Source: Pannonibacter sp. SL95
Lineage (GTDB): Bacteria; Pseudomonadota; Alphaproteobacteria; Rhizobiales; Stappiaceae
Assembly: GCF_026672425.1 (NCBI RefSeq)
Contig: NZ_JAPPRC010000004.1
Span: 614,501-678,500 of the forward strand
Reading direction: 5' to 3'
Length of the DNA stretch: 64,000 nt
In this document: piece by piece, positions 43,845 through 52,688 of the stretch
Numbering within the stretch: position 1 is the stretch's first letter
Layout of the letters: every line of letters starts with the position of its first letter
Position numbers and translations under genes: made by a program
Notes under the pieces: model-generated
The model's database searches: none
Told to the model about the DNA's origin: nothing
Seen by the model: the letters and a program-made list of their open reading frames with translations, nothing else

Positions 43845-44636
43845 GTGAGATGGTTGCCTTTTTCCTTCGGCACTGGGTCTGCTCAGGACGCTGACGATGC
43901 GCCGGGCGCTGGTTTTGGTGCGCTCGCGGTCGAGGGCATCGGCAAGAGCTATCGCAAGCGCCGCGTGGTCAAGTATGTCTCGCTGACGGTCAATCCGGGA
44001 GAGGCAGTCGGTCTGCTCGGCCCCAATGGCGCCGGCAAGACGACCGTGTTCTACATGATCACCGGCCTCATCCGTCCGGATCAGGGATCCATCACGCTGG
44101 ACGGTTTTGATATCACCAGCCTGCCGATGTACCGCCGCGCCCGTTTGGGCATTGGGTACCTGCCGCAGGAAGCGTCCATCTTCCGCGGCCTCACTGTTGA
44201 GGAAAACATCCGCGCGGTGCTCGAGGTGGTCGAGCCCAATCGCAAGCGGCGGGAAGAAGATCTGGACGAACTGCTTGCCGAGTTCGGGCTGACGCACCTG
44301 CGCAAGTCGCCGTCGATTGCGCTGTCGGGCGGCGAGCGCCGCCGCGTGGAAATCGCGCGCGCCCTGGCCAGCCGTCCGTCTTTCATGCTGCTTGACGAGC
44401 CTTTCGCGGGCATTGACCCCATCGCCGTTGGGGATATCCAGCAGCTGGTCCGCCATCTGACCCAGCGCGGCATCGGGGTGCTGATCACGGACCATAACGT
44501 GCGGGAAACGCTGGGGCTGATTGACCGGGCCTACATCATTGCCGCCGGAGAAGTGCTGACCGAGGGCACTCCATATGAGATCGTTGCGGACCCGGATGTT
44601 CGCCGTCTTTACCTTGGCGAACAATTTACACTTTGA
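43845..44636 (+). CDS. lptB: LPS export ABC transporter ATP-binding protein LptB
   Basis: A 263-residue ABC ATPase driving LPS extraction with LptFG (not in this window). Walker A is [16 protein letters not shown], the signature [15 protein letters not shown], and Walker [13 protein letters not shown]; the Q-loop is in [10 protein letters not shown]. The GTG start at 43845 adds about 25 variable residues before the ABC domain. lptC-lptA-lptB-rpoN order is typical of proteobacteria. Confidence 0.95.
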   Translation: MRWLPFSFGTGSAQDADDAPGAGFGALAVEGIGKSYRKRRVVKYVSLTVNPGEAVGLLGPNGAGKTTVFYMITGLIRPDQGSITLDGFDITSLPMYRRARLGIGYLPQEASIFRGLTVEENIRAVLEVVEPNRKRREEDLDELLAEFGLTHLRKSPSIALSGGERRRVEIARALASRPSFMLLDEPFAGIDPIAVGDIQQLVRHLTQRGIGVLITDHNVRETLGLIDRAYIIAAGEVLTEGTPYEIVADPDVRRLYLGEQFTL

Positions 44637-44820
44637 TGCGACGCGCGTGACTGCGGTATAAGCAAGAAACGGACCAGATCAGTCTGATCCGTTCGCAGTC
44701 TGGACTGTGTCTGCTCGCCACGAAAGGCGCGGCGGCGTCCAGGAGGAGAGACTTCACGCAGGACCGGCGGCCAGCAGCAGTGCCTTGACCGTCCTGCCCA
44801 GCAGGATGCGCGACCCGCCC

Positions 44821-46404
44821 ATGGCACTCTCGACCAAGCTTGAGATGCGGCAGAGCCAGTCGCTTGTCATGACGCCGCAATTGATGCAGGCGATCAAGCT
44901 GCTGCAGTTTTCCAATCTCGATCTGGCCGCCTATGTCGAGGCCGAACTGGAACGAAATCCGCTGCTTGAGCGCGGCGATCCGGAGGCGGGCACCTCGGGC
45001 GAGGGGACAAGCGACAGTTCCCTCGAAAGCCTGCCGGAAGCAAGCTCGTCCAGCGGCGAGGCCTATGATGGCGGGCCAGACGGTGGCTTTGACGGCGGGG
45101 CGGGGGGCGATTCCGAGGCTGGTGACTGGATGAAGAACCAGCTGGAAACCAGCGCCGAGACCATTGCTTCAAGCATGGACACCGATCTCGGCAACGTGTT
45201 TCCCGATGAGAGCGGCGTTGCCCCGGCCCCCGAACAGGCCATTGCCTATGCGGCCGACCAGGGGCGGACCGGTGGCGGGGTCAGCGAGGACTACAATCTC
45301 GAGGCATTCGTCGCCGAAGAGCAGTCGCTGACACTGATGCTGACCGACCAGATGAACCTGGCTCTGGCCGATCCGGTCGACAAGCTGATCGGCCTGCATC
45401 TCATCAACAGTCTGGACGAAAACGGATATCTGGCTCAGGACCTTGCCGAGGCTGCGGAGCAGCTCGGCGTTTCGCTTGGCCGTGTCGAAGCTGTGCTGGC
45501 CGTGCTGCAGGGCTTCGAGCCCTCGGGTGTCTTTGCGCGGTCGCTGGCCGAATGCCTGACATTGCAGCTCAAGGAACGCGACCGTTTCGATCCGGCTATG
45601 GCGACGCTGATCGAGAACATCGACCTGCTCGCGCGCCGGGAGCTGGCGGCATTGCGGCGGCTTTGCGGGGTCGACGAGGAAGACCTGACGGACATGATCG
45701 CAGAGATCCGCGCGCTCGATCCGCGGCCGGGACGGGCGTTCGGTTCCGCGCTGGTGCAGTCCGTGGTGCCTGACGTCATTGTCCGCCGTGCCTCCGATGG
45801 CGGCTGGAACGTGGAGCTGAACGCGGAAACGCTGCCCCGCGTGCTGGTCAACCAGACCTACTACGCGAGCGTCACCCGCACGGCCCGCAAGGACGCCGAG
45901 CGCAGCTATCTGACCGATTGCCTGCAGACTGCCAACTGGCTGGTCAAGAGCCTGGACCAGCGCGCGCGGACGATCCTGAAGGTCTCGACCGAGATCGTCC
46001 GCCAGCAGGACGGTTTTCTCGCCCACGGGATCGAGCACCTGCGCCCGCTGAACCTCAAGACGATCGCCGATGCCGTCGGCATGCATGAATCCACCATCAG
46101 CCGTGTCACCTCCAACAAGTACATGGCCACGTCACGCGGGATCTTCGAGCTGAAGTATTTCTTCTCCTCGGCCATCTCTGCGACTGAGGGCGGTGACGCC
46201 CATTCCGCCGAAGCCGTTCGGCACCGGATCAAGCAGCTCATCGACGCAGAATCGCCGACCGACATCCTGTCAGATGATACGCTGGTGAAGATGCTGAAGG
46301 ACGAAGGGATCGACATCGCGCGGCGCACGGTTGCCAAGTATCGCGAGGCGCTTCGCATTTCTTCATCCGTCCAGCGGCGGCGGGAAAAAAGTGGCGCGCG
46401 ATAA
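44821..46404 (+). CDS. rpoN: RNA polymerase sigma-54 factor
   Basis: A 527-residue sigma-54. Region I is the Gln/Leu-rich LEMRQSQSLVMTPQLMQAIKLLQFS at the N-terminus, quoted in part as QSLVMTPQLMQAIKLLQ. An acidic Gly-rich region II covers about residues 52-110. The core-binding region runs to about 320. The helix-turn-helix is HESTISRVTSNKYMAT and the RpoN box is ARRTVAKYREAL. It is activated at -24/-12 promoters by enhancer-binding proteins. The start at 44821 is chosen from the conserved N-terminus. Confidence 0.97.
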   Translation: MALSTKLEMRQSQSLVMTPQLMQAIKLLQFSNLDLAAYVEAELERNPLLERGDPEAGTSGEGTSDSSLESLPEASSSSGEAYDGGPDGGFDGGAGGDSEAGDWMKNQLETSAETIASSMDTDLGNVFPDESGVAPAPEQAIAYAADQGRTGGGVSEDYNLEAFVAEEQSLTLMLTDQMNLALADPVDKLIGLHLINSLDENGYLAQDLAEAAEQLGVSLGRVEAVLAVLQGFEPSGVFARSLAECLTLQLKERDRFDPAMATLIENIDLLARRELAALRRLCGVDEEDLTDMIAEIRALDPRPGRAFGSALVQSVVPDVIVRRASDGGWNVELNAETLPRVLVNQTYYASVTRTARKDAERSYLTDCLQTANWLVKSLDQRARTILKVSTEIVRQQDGFLAHGIEHLRPLNLKTIADAVGMHESTISRVTSNKYMATSRGIFELKYFFSSAISATEGGDAHSAEAVRHRIKQLIDAESPTDILSDDTLVKMLKDEGIDIARRTVAKYREALRISSSVQRRREKSGAR

Positions 46405-46444
46405 GCCGGCTTTATCCATAACAAGCGGCTGCGACATTCTTTTC

Positions 46445-46473
46445 TGAATTCTGCCAAACCATTCCTATATAAT
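46445..46473 (+). promoter_or_regulatory. Candidate sigma-70 promoter for hpf-ptsN
   Basis: A perfect TATAAT at 46468-46473 lies in the AT-rich gap after rpoN. The -35 is poor (TGAATT at 46445-46450 with 17 bases between). The gap of 286 bases before hpf holds no convincing gene; a 66-codon frame at 46477-46674 lacks a ribosome site. A promoter here would separate hpf-ptsN from rpoN. Confidence 0.45.
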
Positions 46474-46690
46474 GATTTGCGTAGGCAGCCGCTCCACATG
46501 GCGGGAGGTGTCATGCCACGGCGATTGACTTTCGGTTGGGCGAAGCCTATAGCACCGCCCGCGAAACCGATGGCCAAAGGGGTATGGCGCCGGAGCGCCG
46601 AGTGGTTCATGCTGCAACGTCCGGGGCACACTGTGCTTCGAGAGTCGGGCCACCGACTGCAATTCGGTCCATGAACTAGTAGAGGTCCCC

Positions 46691-47278
46691 ATGACATTGC
46701 GGATTTCGGGAAAGAACGTCGACGTTGGTACTGCCATGCGCGATCACGTCAACGACCGGATAGCCGACGCCCTGTCGAAGTATTTCGATGGCGGCTTCAA
46801 CGGACACGTTACTGTTAGCCGGGAGGGATCCGGATTTAAGACCGAATGCTCGATCCACCTGGACACGGGCATCGTGTTGCAGGTTTCTGGGGAGGATCCA
46901 GAGCCGCGCGCGAGTTTCGATCGCGCTGCGGATCGCATCGAGAAGCGTCTGCGCCGCTACAAGCGCAAGCTGAAGGCACATCATGGTGCCAACAGCGTGG
47001 CTCGGGAAGCCTACGAGGCAGCGTCCTATGTGCTGGCCTTGCCCGAGGAGGAGGAAGAAGTGCCAGCGGATTTCAGTCCGTTGGTGATTGCCGAAACCTC
47101 GGCCAAGATCAGAACGCTCACCGTCGGCATGGCCGTGATGGAGCTTGATCTGTCCGAAGCGCCGGTGGTCGTGTTCAAGAATGCCGCGAGCGGCGGCGTG
47201 AACGTGGTCTACCGTCGTCCTGATGGCAACATCGGCTGGATCGATCCGGCTCTGGTGGGGCAGAAGACAGTCAGCTAG
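46691..47278 (+). CDS. hpf: Ribosome hibernation-promoting factor, long form
   Basis: A 195-residue long HPF. The N-terminal S30AE domain (about residues 1-105) starts LRISGKNVDVGTAMRDHVNDR and ends in a basic RLRRYKRKLKAHH. The C-terminal dimerisation domain (about 135-190) shows TLTVGMAVMELDLSEAPVVVF and VVYRRPDGNIGWID. Long HPF pairs 70S ribosomes into 100S dimers in slow growth. The ribosome site AGAGG is seven bases upstream. Between rpoN and ptsN, as in other proteobacteria. Confidence 0.95.
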   Translation: MTLRISGKNVDVGTAMRDHVNDRIADALSKYFDGGFNGHVTVSREGSGFKTECSIHLDTGIVLQVSGEDPEPRASFDRAADRIEKRLRRYKRKLKAHHGANSVAREAYEAASYVLALPEEEEEVPADFSPLVIAETSAKIRTLTVGMAVMELDLSEAPVVVFKNAASGGVNVVYRRPDGNIGWIDPALVGQKTVS

Positions 47279-47356
47279 GCTGGCTCTTCCCGGAGATGCA
47301 GGGCCCCGACGGCGCAAGTCGCCGGAGCCCTCGCCGGGATGAAATGGAAAAAGAAG

Positions 47357-47824
47357 ATGGATCTGAGCGATCTGATTACGCAAGACGCGGTGGTTGTCGG
47401 GCTGAAGGCGAACAGCAAGAAGCAGGCAATCCAGGAACTGGCCGCCAAGGCCGCCGAACTGACCGGACTGACCGAACGCGAGATCTTCGACACGCTGCTG
47501 CAGCGTGAAAGGCTCGGTTCGACCGGCGTCGGACATGGCGTTGCCATTCCCCACGGCAAGCTGATCAAGCTGACCCGTCTCGTTGGCGTCTTCGCCCGGA
47601 TGGACAAGCCGATCGACTTCGATTCCCTCGACGATCAGCCCGTCGATCTGATTTTCCTGCTGCTTGCACCCGAAGGTGCTGGCGCGGACCATCTGAAGGC
47701 CCTGGCACGGATCGCCCGCCAGTTGCGCGACCCCAAGATCGCCGCCGGCCTGCGCTCCGCAGACGACACGGAAGCTGCCTTCTCCCTGCTGACCCAGCCC
47801 TTGGCTTCGTCCAACGCGGCCTGA
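47357..47824 (+). CDS. ptsN: PTS nitrogen-regulatory EIIA (EIIA-Ntr)
   Basis: A 155-residue EIIA-Ntr. His66 in GHGVAIPHGKL is the phosphorylation site. LKANSKKQAIQELA and the late HLKALARIARQLRD are family segments. It receives phosphate through the PtsP-HPr chain and regulates potassium, nitrogen and carbon functions. The start at 47357 (MDLSDLI) matches homologues; an ATG at 47339 would add six basic residues. Last gene of the lptC-to-ptsN run. Confidence 0.94.
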   Translation: MDLSDLITQDAVVVGLKANSKKQAIQELAAKAAELTGLTEREIFDTLLQRERLGSTGVGHGVAIPHGKLIKLTRLVGVFARMDKPIDFDSLDDQPVDLIFLLLAPEGAGADHLKALARIARQLRDPKIAAGLRSADDTEAAFSLLTQPLASSNAA

Positions 47825-48001
47825 ACCTGTCGCTCCTGCGATCCTGACTATACCCGCTCTGCTGCATCAGAACCTGATCCAGAGCGGAGTTACCTGGCGT
47901 GTGACGGTCAGTAGCGCGATCCCAGGGTTTACCTGGAAGCCAAACTCGTCGAAACTACGGATACCTGGGCCTGAGGCCCTGTGTCGTTCGAGGAGTTCTG
48001 C

Positions 48002-49063
48002 GTGTCTTCTACCAGTCCTGCCAGCGCGTTAGAGCTGTGCTTTGCCTATGCTGGCGACATCAACACGCCAACGGGGGGCTATGGCTATGATCGGCGCATC
48101 ATCGCTGGCCTCGAGGCGCTCGGATGGCGCGTTGACCTGTTGCCACTCGGCGACACCTATCCCTTCCCGCCTCAGGATGTTCTCGATACCGCCTACGACC
48201 GTCTGGCAGCGCTGGCCCCGGCCACCCGTGTGGTGGTGGATGGCCTGGCTTATGCAAGGCTCGGCGCGCGTGCAGCGGAGCTTGGCAGGCATCTGCAGCT
48301 GACGGCCCTTGTCCACCATCCCTTGTGTCTGGAGCACGGCCTCTCGGCGGACGAGGCCGCGCTTCTGAAGTCCGAGGAAGGTGCAGCTCTTGCGCATGCG
48401 CAGAAGGTGATCGTGACCAGTCCGGCGACGGCCGTGCTGGTGCAGGATTTGTTCGCCATGCCTGTAGGCCGGATCGGCGTTGTCGAGCCCGGCACGGACC
48501 CGGCTCCGGCGGCCAGGGGAAGCGGCGGTCCAGGCGTTGCCCTGATTTCAGTTGGCTCGGTCTTGCCGCGCAAGGGGCATGATCTTGTGGTCGCAGCATT
48601 GGCGCGGCTGACCGATCTTGACTGGAGCCTCAGGATCATTGGCGGCCTGCGCGATGCCGATTGTGTGACGAGCATACGTCGCCAGATTGAAGACTTAGGA
48701 CTGTCGAACCGGATCGAGCTGGTTGGCGCACTGGATTCGGCGGCGCTTGAGCATGCCTATGCCGCCGCTGACGCTATTGTTCTCGCCAGCCGTTACGAAG
48801 GCTTCGGCATGGCCTTTGCCGAGGCGCTGGCACATGGCCTGCCCGTTGTCGGCAGCGGTGGCGCCGCAGTGCAGAAGACATTTGCGCTGGGCGGCGCGCT
48901 GTATGTTGAACCGGACGATCTCGATGGATTGACGGATGCGCTGGACAAGGTGATCAGTGACGCAAGCTTGCGTCAGTCGCTGAAGCAGGGGGCTTTGCAG
49001 GCTGCTGCCCAACTGGCCGATTGGCACGCTGCGGCAAAACTGTTTTCGACCTACGTAGAATAA
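48002..49063 (+). CDS. Glycosyltransferase family 4 (GT-B)
   Basis: A 353-residue GT-B enzyme. The N-terminal domain starts with LCFAYAGDINTPTGGYGYDRR. The C-terminal sugar-nucleotide domain has SVGSVLPRKGHD and the EX7E region RYEGFGMAFAEALAHGLPV. Donor and acceptor are unknown. The GTG at 48002 is six bases after GAGGAG and is preferred to a GTG at 47981. It lies just upstream of the carrier-protein cluster, in the same direction, but a 259-base AT-rich gap with its own candidate promoter separates them. A functional link is therefore inferred only from position. Confidence 0.87.
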   Translation: MSSTSPASALELCFAYAGDINTPTGGYGYDRRIIAGLEALGWRVDLLPLGDTYPFPPQDVLDTAYDRLAALAPATRVVVDGLAYARLGARAAELGRHLQLTALVHHPLCLEHGLSADEAALLKSEEGAALAHAQKVIVTSPATAVLVQDLFAMPVGRIGVVEPGTDPAPAARGSGGPGVALISVGSVLPRKGHDLVVAALARLTDLDWSLRIIGGLRDADCVTSIRRQIEDLGLSNRIELVGALDSAALEHAYAAADAIVLASRYEGFGMAFAEALAHGLPVVGSGGAAVQKTFALGGALYVEPDDLDGLTDALDKVISDASLRQSLKQGALQAAAQLADWHAAAKLFSTYVE

Positions 49064-49223
49064 CTGATTTCGTCATCACCCGGGATCTAACGCGAGGGTA
49101 GAAATATGTCCTCTTTGGCGAGTGGATCGATTGAGATTGTGTTCGTGGAATTAATTCCTTAACAATTCGTAAATCGACCGCATGTAACTTTAACATTATT
49201 GTCGAATTTACCATGTGCCTTAA

Positions 49224-49251
49224 GTGACAATTATTTAACATGCGCTATAGG
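49224..49251 (+). promoter_or_regulatory. Candidate promoter of the carrier-protein cluster
   Basis: GTGACA at 49224-49229 and TATAGG at 49246-49251 are 16 bases apart, inside an AT-rich stretch (about 49120-49250) that stands out from the GC-rich surroundings. It lies about 70 bases before the carrier-protein gene. The match is moderate. Confidence 0.4.
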
Positions 49252-49322
49252 TGCCCTAGGGGCAGAAGTAGCTGCGGCAGCCAGAATGGTGTGGCACGCA
49301 TTTTGTTGAGGGATTACGCAAT

Positions 49323-49571
49323 ATGACCACCAAGATCCGCGAATTGCTGGCAAAGCATGGCGCCTTGCCGGTTTCCGTCGAGACGCTGGCAGACACCGCC
49401 GACCTGTACGAAGCTGGCCTGTCGTCATTTGCCTCCGTGCAGCTGATGCTGGCGCTCGAAGACGCGTTCGATGTCGAATTCCCCGAGACCCTGCTCAATC
49501 GCAAGTCCTTCGCGTCGATCGCCGCGATCCGGGACGCTGTGGCATCCCTGACTGAAGAACCGGTGGCGTGA
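49323..49571 (+). CDS. Acyl carrier protein-like carrier for the amino acid ligase
   Basis: An 82-residue four-helix carrier protein. The modification site is in YEAGLSSFASVQLML, with Ser34 the likely phosphopantetheine attachment point (GLSS replaces the usual DSL). The acidic helix ALEDAFDVEFPE follows. Ribosome site GAGGG is ten bases upstream. Its stop overlaps the start of the dehydrogenase gene. By analogy with Bradyrhizobium carrier proteins, it should be charged with an amino acid by the ligase encoded two genes downstream, not with a fatty acid. Confidence 0.88.
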   Translation: MTTKIRELLAKHGALPVSVETLADTADLYEAGLSSFASVQLMLALEDAFDVEFPETLLNRKSFASIAAIRDAVASLTEEPVA

Positions 49572-50752
49572 TGAACGAGCTGGCCAAGGCGAAGGCGCTC
49601 AGCCTGACCGAGCGCGCCCGCAGGGCAGCGGCGGTGGCCGCGGCCAACGCGGATGATGTCGATGCCGCCGGGCGTTTCCCTCGCGAGGCCGTCGACGCAA
49701 TGAAGGCTGAGCGGCTGCTCGGCATCCAGATTCCGGCCTATCTTGGCGGAGAAAGCGCGACCACGGCCGAAATCGCCGAAGTTTGCTGCATTCTCGGTCA
49801 GGCCTGTGCTGCCTCCGGCATGGTCTTCGCCATGCATCAGATCAAGGCGTCGAGCCTGGTGTCGCACGGCGAGGGCGCGCCCTGGCACGAAGCCTACATG
49901 CGCCGCATCGCGGCCGACCAGCTGCTGCTTGCCTCGGCGACCACCGAGGGTGGCATCGGCGGCAACCTGCGCAATTCCATCTGCGCGATCGAGGTCGACG
50001 GCGACACCTGCCGCCTGACGAAGGACGCAACGGTCATTTCCTACGCCACCGAGGCTGATGCGATCCTGATCACCTCCCGGGCCCGCGCCGACAGCGCCCC
50101 CTCGGACCAGGTGATGACCGTGTTCGAGAAAGGCCAGTACACGCTCGAGAAGACCCATCACTGGGACACGCTCGGCATGCGCGGAACCCGCTCGGACGGC
50201 TTCATCTTCAAGGGCGAGGCACCGGCGGAGCAGATCCTGCCCAAGCCTTTCGCCGAGATCGCGGCCCAGTCGATGCTGGCCAATTCGCACATCCTGTGGA
50301 GCGGCGTCTGGTTCGGCATCGCCTCGGATGCCTTTGCCCGTGCCCAGGTCTTCGTCCGCGCCGCTGCCCGCAAGACCCCGGGCACCGTGCCGCCGGGCGC
50401 GCTGCGTCTGGCGGAAGCCTCCAACCTGCTGCAGCTGGTCAAGTCCAACATCCTGGCCGCCCTGCAGCAGTATGACGCTGCCCAGAAGGACGAGACGAAG
50501 CTGTCGTCCATGGGCTTCGCGGTGGCCATGAACAACGTGAAGATCGCCTCGTCGCAGACGATCCTCGAGATCATCAACCATTGCCTGCTGATCGCAGGGA
50601 TCATGGGCTACAAGAACGGCACGCCCTACAGCCTCGGCCGGCACCTGCGCGATGCGCATTCCGCCCAGCTGATGATCTCCAATGACCGCATTCTCGGCAA
50701 CACTTCCACGATGCTGCTTGTGAACAAGCAGGACACCAGCCTGTTGGGGTGA
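49571..50752 (+). CDS. Acyl-CoA dehydrogenase-like flavoprotein of the carrier-protein cluster
   Basis: A 393-residue protein with the acyl-CoA dehydrogenase fold: an N-terminal helical domain (to about 120), a beta domain with LLLASATTEGGIGGNLRNS and TKDATVISYATEAD, and a C-terminal helical domain ending in GRHLRDAHSAQLMISNDRIL. The FAD-contact segment is present. The usual catalytic-glutamate context YEG(T/S) is not recognisable. Translationally coupled to the carrier gene, so the likely substrate is an aminoacyl-thioester on that carrier rather than a free acyl-CoA. This is inference. Confidence 0.85.
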   Translation: MNELAKAKALSLTERARRAAAVAAANADDVDAAGRFPREAVDAMKAERLLGIQIPAYLGGESATTAEIAEVCCILGQACAASGMVFAMHQIKASSLVSHGEGAPWHEAYMRRIAADQLLLASATTEGGIGGNLRNSICAIEVDGDTCRLTKDATVISYATEADAILITSRARADSAPSDQVMTVFEKGQYTLEKTHHWDTLGMRGTRSDGFIFKGEAPAEQILPKPFAEIAAQSMLANSHILWSGVWFGIASDAFARAQVFVRAAARKTPGTVPPGALRLAEASNLLQLVKSNILAALQQYDAAQKDETKLSSMGFAVAMNNVKIASSQTILEIINHCLLIAGIMGYKNGTPYSLGRHLRDAHSAQLMISNDRILGNTSTMLLVNKQDTSLLG

Positions 50753-50755
50753 GAC

Positions 50756-51664
50756 ATGGACATGCAGACCTCCCTTCTCGACCGGCTGTTTGATGCAGGT
50801 CTCCTGATCGACACCGGCGTTGATGGCCTCTACGGCCGTTCGGGCGCCTTCGAGGACGTGATCCAGCGCTTCGAGGGGCTGATCTCGGCCTTCGGCAGCA
50901 GCTCGCCGTCCGAGGTCATCCGCTTTCCCCCGGGCATGAACCGCAGCCACTTCGAGGGCTCGGGTTACATGAAGAGCTTCCCGCAGCTTGCCGGAACCGT
51001 GCATTCCTTCTGCGGCTGCGAGCTGGACCACGTGAACCTGCTTCAGTGCATGGCCGAGGGCAATGACTGGACCAAGGACCAGAAGGCGACGGACATCGTG
51101 CTGACGCCGGCGGCCTGCTATCCGCTCTATCAGACCATTGCCAAGCGTGGCCCGCTGCCGGCGGGCGGGGGCCTGTTCGACCTGCAGTCCTATTGCTTCC
51201 GGCATGAGCCGTCGAAGGACCCGGCCCGCATGCAGCTGTTCCGCATGCGCGAATATGTCCGCATGGGCACGCCGGACGAGGTGATGGCTTTCCGCCAGCA
51301 GTGGATGGAGCGCGGCCAGGAGCTGATCGCCGCGGTCGAACTGCCGGTCGAGATCGATGTTGCCAATGATCCCTTCTTCGGGCGCGCCGGCAAGATGCTG
51401 GCCAACAACCAGCGCGACCAGGCCCTGAAGTTCGAGCTGCTCATTCCGGTGACCTCGACCGCGAAGAAGACGGCCTGCCTGTCCTTCAACTATCACCAGG
51501 ACCATTTCGGCAAGACCTGGGGCCTGACCACAGCCGATGGCGCGGTTGCGCACACGGCCTGTGTCGGCTTTGGCCTCGAGCGCATTGCGCTGGCGCTCTT
51601 TGCCCATCACGGACTTGATACGGCCGACTGGCCGTCAACGGTGCGCAAGGCGCTCTGGGGCTGA
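50756..51664 (+). CDS. Amino acid:[carrier protein] ligase, class II aminoacyl-tRNA synthetase homologue
   Basis: A 302-residue homologue of the catalytic core of atypical seryl-tRNA synthetases, lacking any tRNA-binding domain. Motif 2 is [20 protein letters not shown] and motif 3 is [11 protein letters not shown]. Cys121, Glu166 and Cys269 line up, with a constant offset of ten, with the zinc ligands I recall for Bradyrhizobium Bll0957 (Cys131, Glu176, Cys279). Those enzymes activate glycine or alanine with ATP and load it on a carrier's phosphopantetheine. The neighbouring carrier protein supports this function. Four bases after the dehydrogenase gene. Confidence 0.92.
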   Translation: MDMQTSLLDRLFDAGLLIDTGVDGLYGRSGAFEDVIQRFEGLISAFGSSSPSEVIRFPPGMNRSHFEGSGYMKSFPQLAGTVHSFCGCELDHVNLLQCMAEGNDWTKDQKATDIVLTPAACYPLYQTIAKRGPLPAGGGLFDLQSYCFRHEPSKDPARMQLFRMREYVRMGTPDEVMAFRQQWMERGQELIAAVELPVEIDVANDPFFGRAGKMLANNQRDQALKFELLIPVTSTAKKTACLSFNYHQDHFGKTWGLTTADGAVAHTACVGFGLERIALALFAHHGLDTADWPSTVRKALWG

Positions 51665-51665
51665 C

Positions 51666-52682
51666 ATGACGCGGGACAAGGTGTTTCCGGCGCTTGATCC
51701 GCTGGCGTATCAGCGCCATGGCCTGCACGACCTCGGCCGCGACTGGCCGGAGACCAACTGCTATCTCGACATCTGGATCGAGGTGCTGGCCGCGCTGGGG
51801 CAGCCGCCCGAGGCGGCGCTCGGCTATGCCATCACCCAGGACTTCGAGGGCGACCAGTTCACCTTCTTCAAGGTGCCGCTGGAAGACCTCGAGACCCTGT
51901 TCGGCATCCGGGTGACCGAACTCGCCATCTTCGACCGGGTCGAGGCGCATGTCGCTGCACAGATCGCGCGCGGCAACCTCTGCCTTGTCGAGATGGACAG
52001 CTTCTATCTCCCCGACACCCAGGGCACCGCCTACCGCAAGGAACACGGCAAGACGACCGTCGCCATCAACCGGCTCGATGTCGACGGCCGAACGATGGAT
52101 TATTTCCACAATCTCGGCCTGCACCGGCTGGAAGGCGAGGATTTCGACGGCATCTTCCACCGCACCGCGCCGGAGGGTGCGCTGCCGTTCCTGCCCTACA
52201 CCGAATTCGTGAAGTTCCCGGCCGCCCTGCCTGAGGCAGCCACGCTGGCGGGACGCGCCGTCGCCCTGCTCCGCCGGCATCTGGCGCGCGCGCCTGAGGC
52301 CAATCCGATTGCCACCTTCGCCGCCGTGTTTCCGGCGCAGGTGGCCGAGATTGCCGAGCGGCCCTTCGGCTTCTTCCATCTCTACGCCTTCAACACCCTG
52401 CGCCAGTTCGGCGCGAATTTCGAGCTGTTCTCCGCCCATCTCGACTGGCTGGCGCGGCAGGACACCGCTCTGGATGCGTCCGCGCTTGAACGGCTCGCCG
52501 CCGATGCACGGACCATCTCGGCAACCGCCAAGGTGGTGCAGTTCCAGCTCGCCCGGGCGGTGATGCGCAAGGCCTTCGACAAGCTCGCGCCCGCGCTGGT
52601 GCCGGCGATCGAGGCCTGGGACCGGCTGCACGGCGGCCTGACCGGGCTCCTGTCGGACCAGCCTGCTGCCGTGGCGGAGTGA
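51666..52682 (+). CDS. DUF1839 family protein, possible BtrH-like acyltransferase
   Basis: A 338-residue soluble protein of the DUF1839 family, whose function is not established. The first 160 residues look to me like the BtrH N-terminal (papain-like) domain: ETNCYLDIW with Cys32, EGDQFTFFKVP, the LVEMDSFYLPDT stretch, Tyr-x3-His (His127) and DYFHN (Asp145). A Cys32-His127-Asp145 triad is plausible. BtrH moves an acyl group from a carrier protein to an aminoglycoside amine. A helical C-terminal half follows. It starts two bases after the ligase stop. I infer, without proof, that it transfers the aminoacyl group from the carrier. Confidence 0.8.
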   Translation: MTRDKVFPALDPLAYQRHGLHDLGRDWPETNCYLDIWIEVLAALGQPPEAALGYAITQDFEGDQFTFFKVPLEDLETLFGIRVTELAIFDRVEAHVAAQIARGNLCLVEMDSFYLPDTQGTAYRKEHGKTTVAINRLDVDGRTMDYFHNLGLHRLEGEDFDGIFHRTAPEGALPFLPYTEFVKFPAALPEAATLAGRAVALLRRHLARAPEANPIATFAAVFPAQVAEIAERPFGFFHLYAFNTLRQFGANFELFSAHLDWLARQDTALDASALERLAADARTISATAKVVQFQLARAVMRKAFDKLAPALVPAIEAWDRLHGGLTGLLSDQPAAVAE

Positions 52683-52688
52683 GACGGC

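Noticed and set aside
46477-46674. A 66-codon frame between rpoN and hpf
   Set aside because: No ribosome site, odd composition, and it spans the likely hpf promoter and leader.
47854-47887. Hairpin after ptsN (CCGCTCTG with its complement)
   Set aside because: A stem is present, but there is no T-run and the loop is long, so I could not call it a terminator.
49292-49305. TGGCAC-N5-TTGT resembling a sigma-54 promoter before the carrier-protein gene
   Set aside because: The -12 GC is missing, and a start about 12 bases later would leave the ribosome site outside the message.
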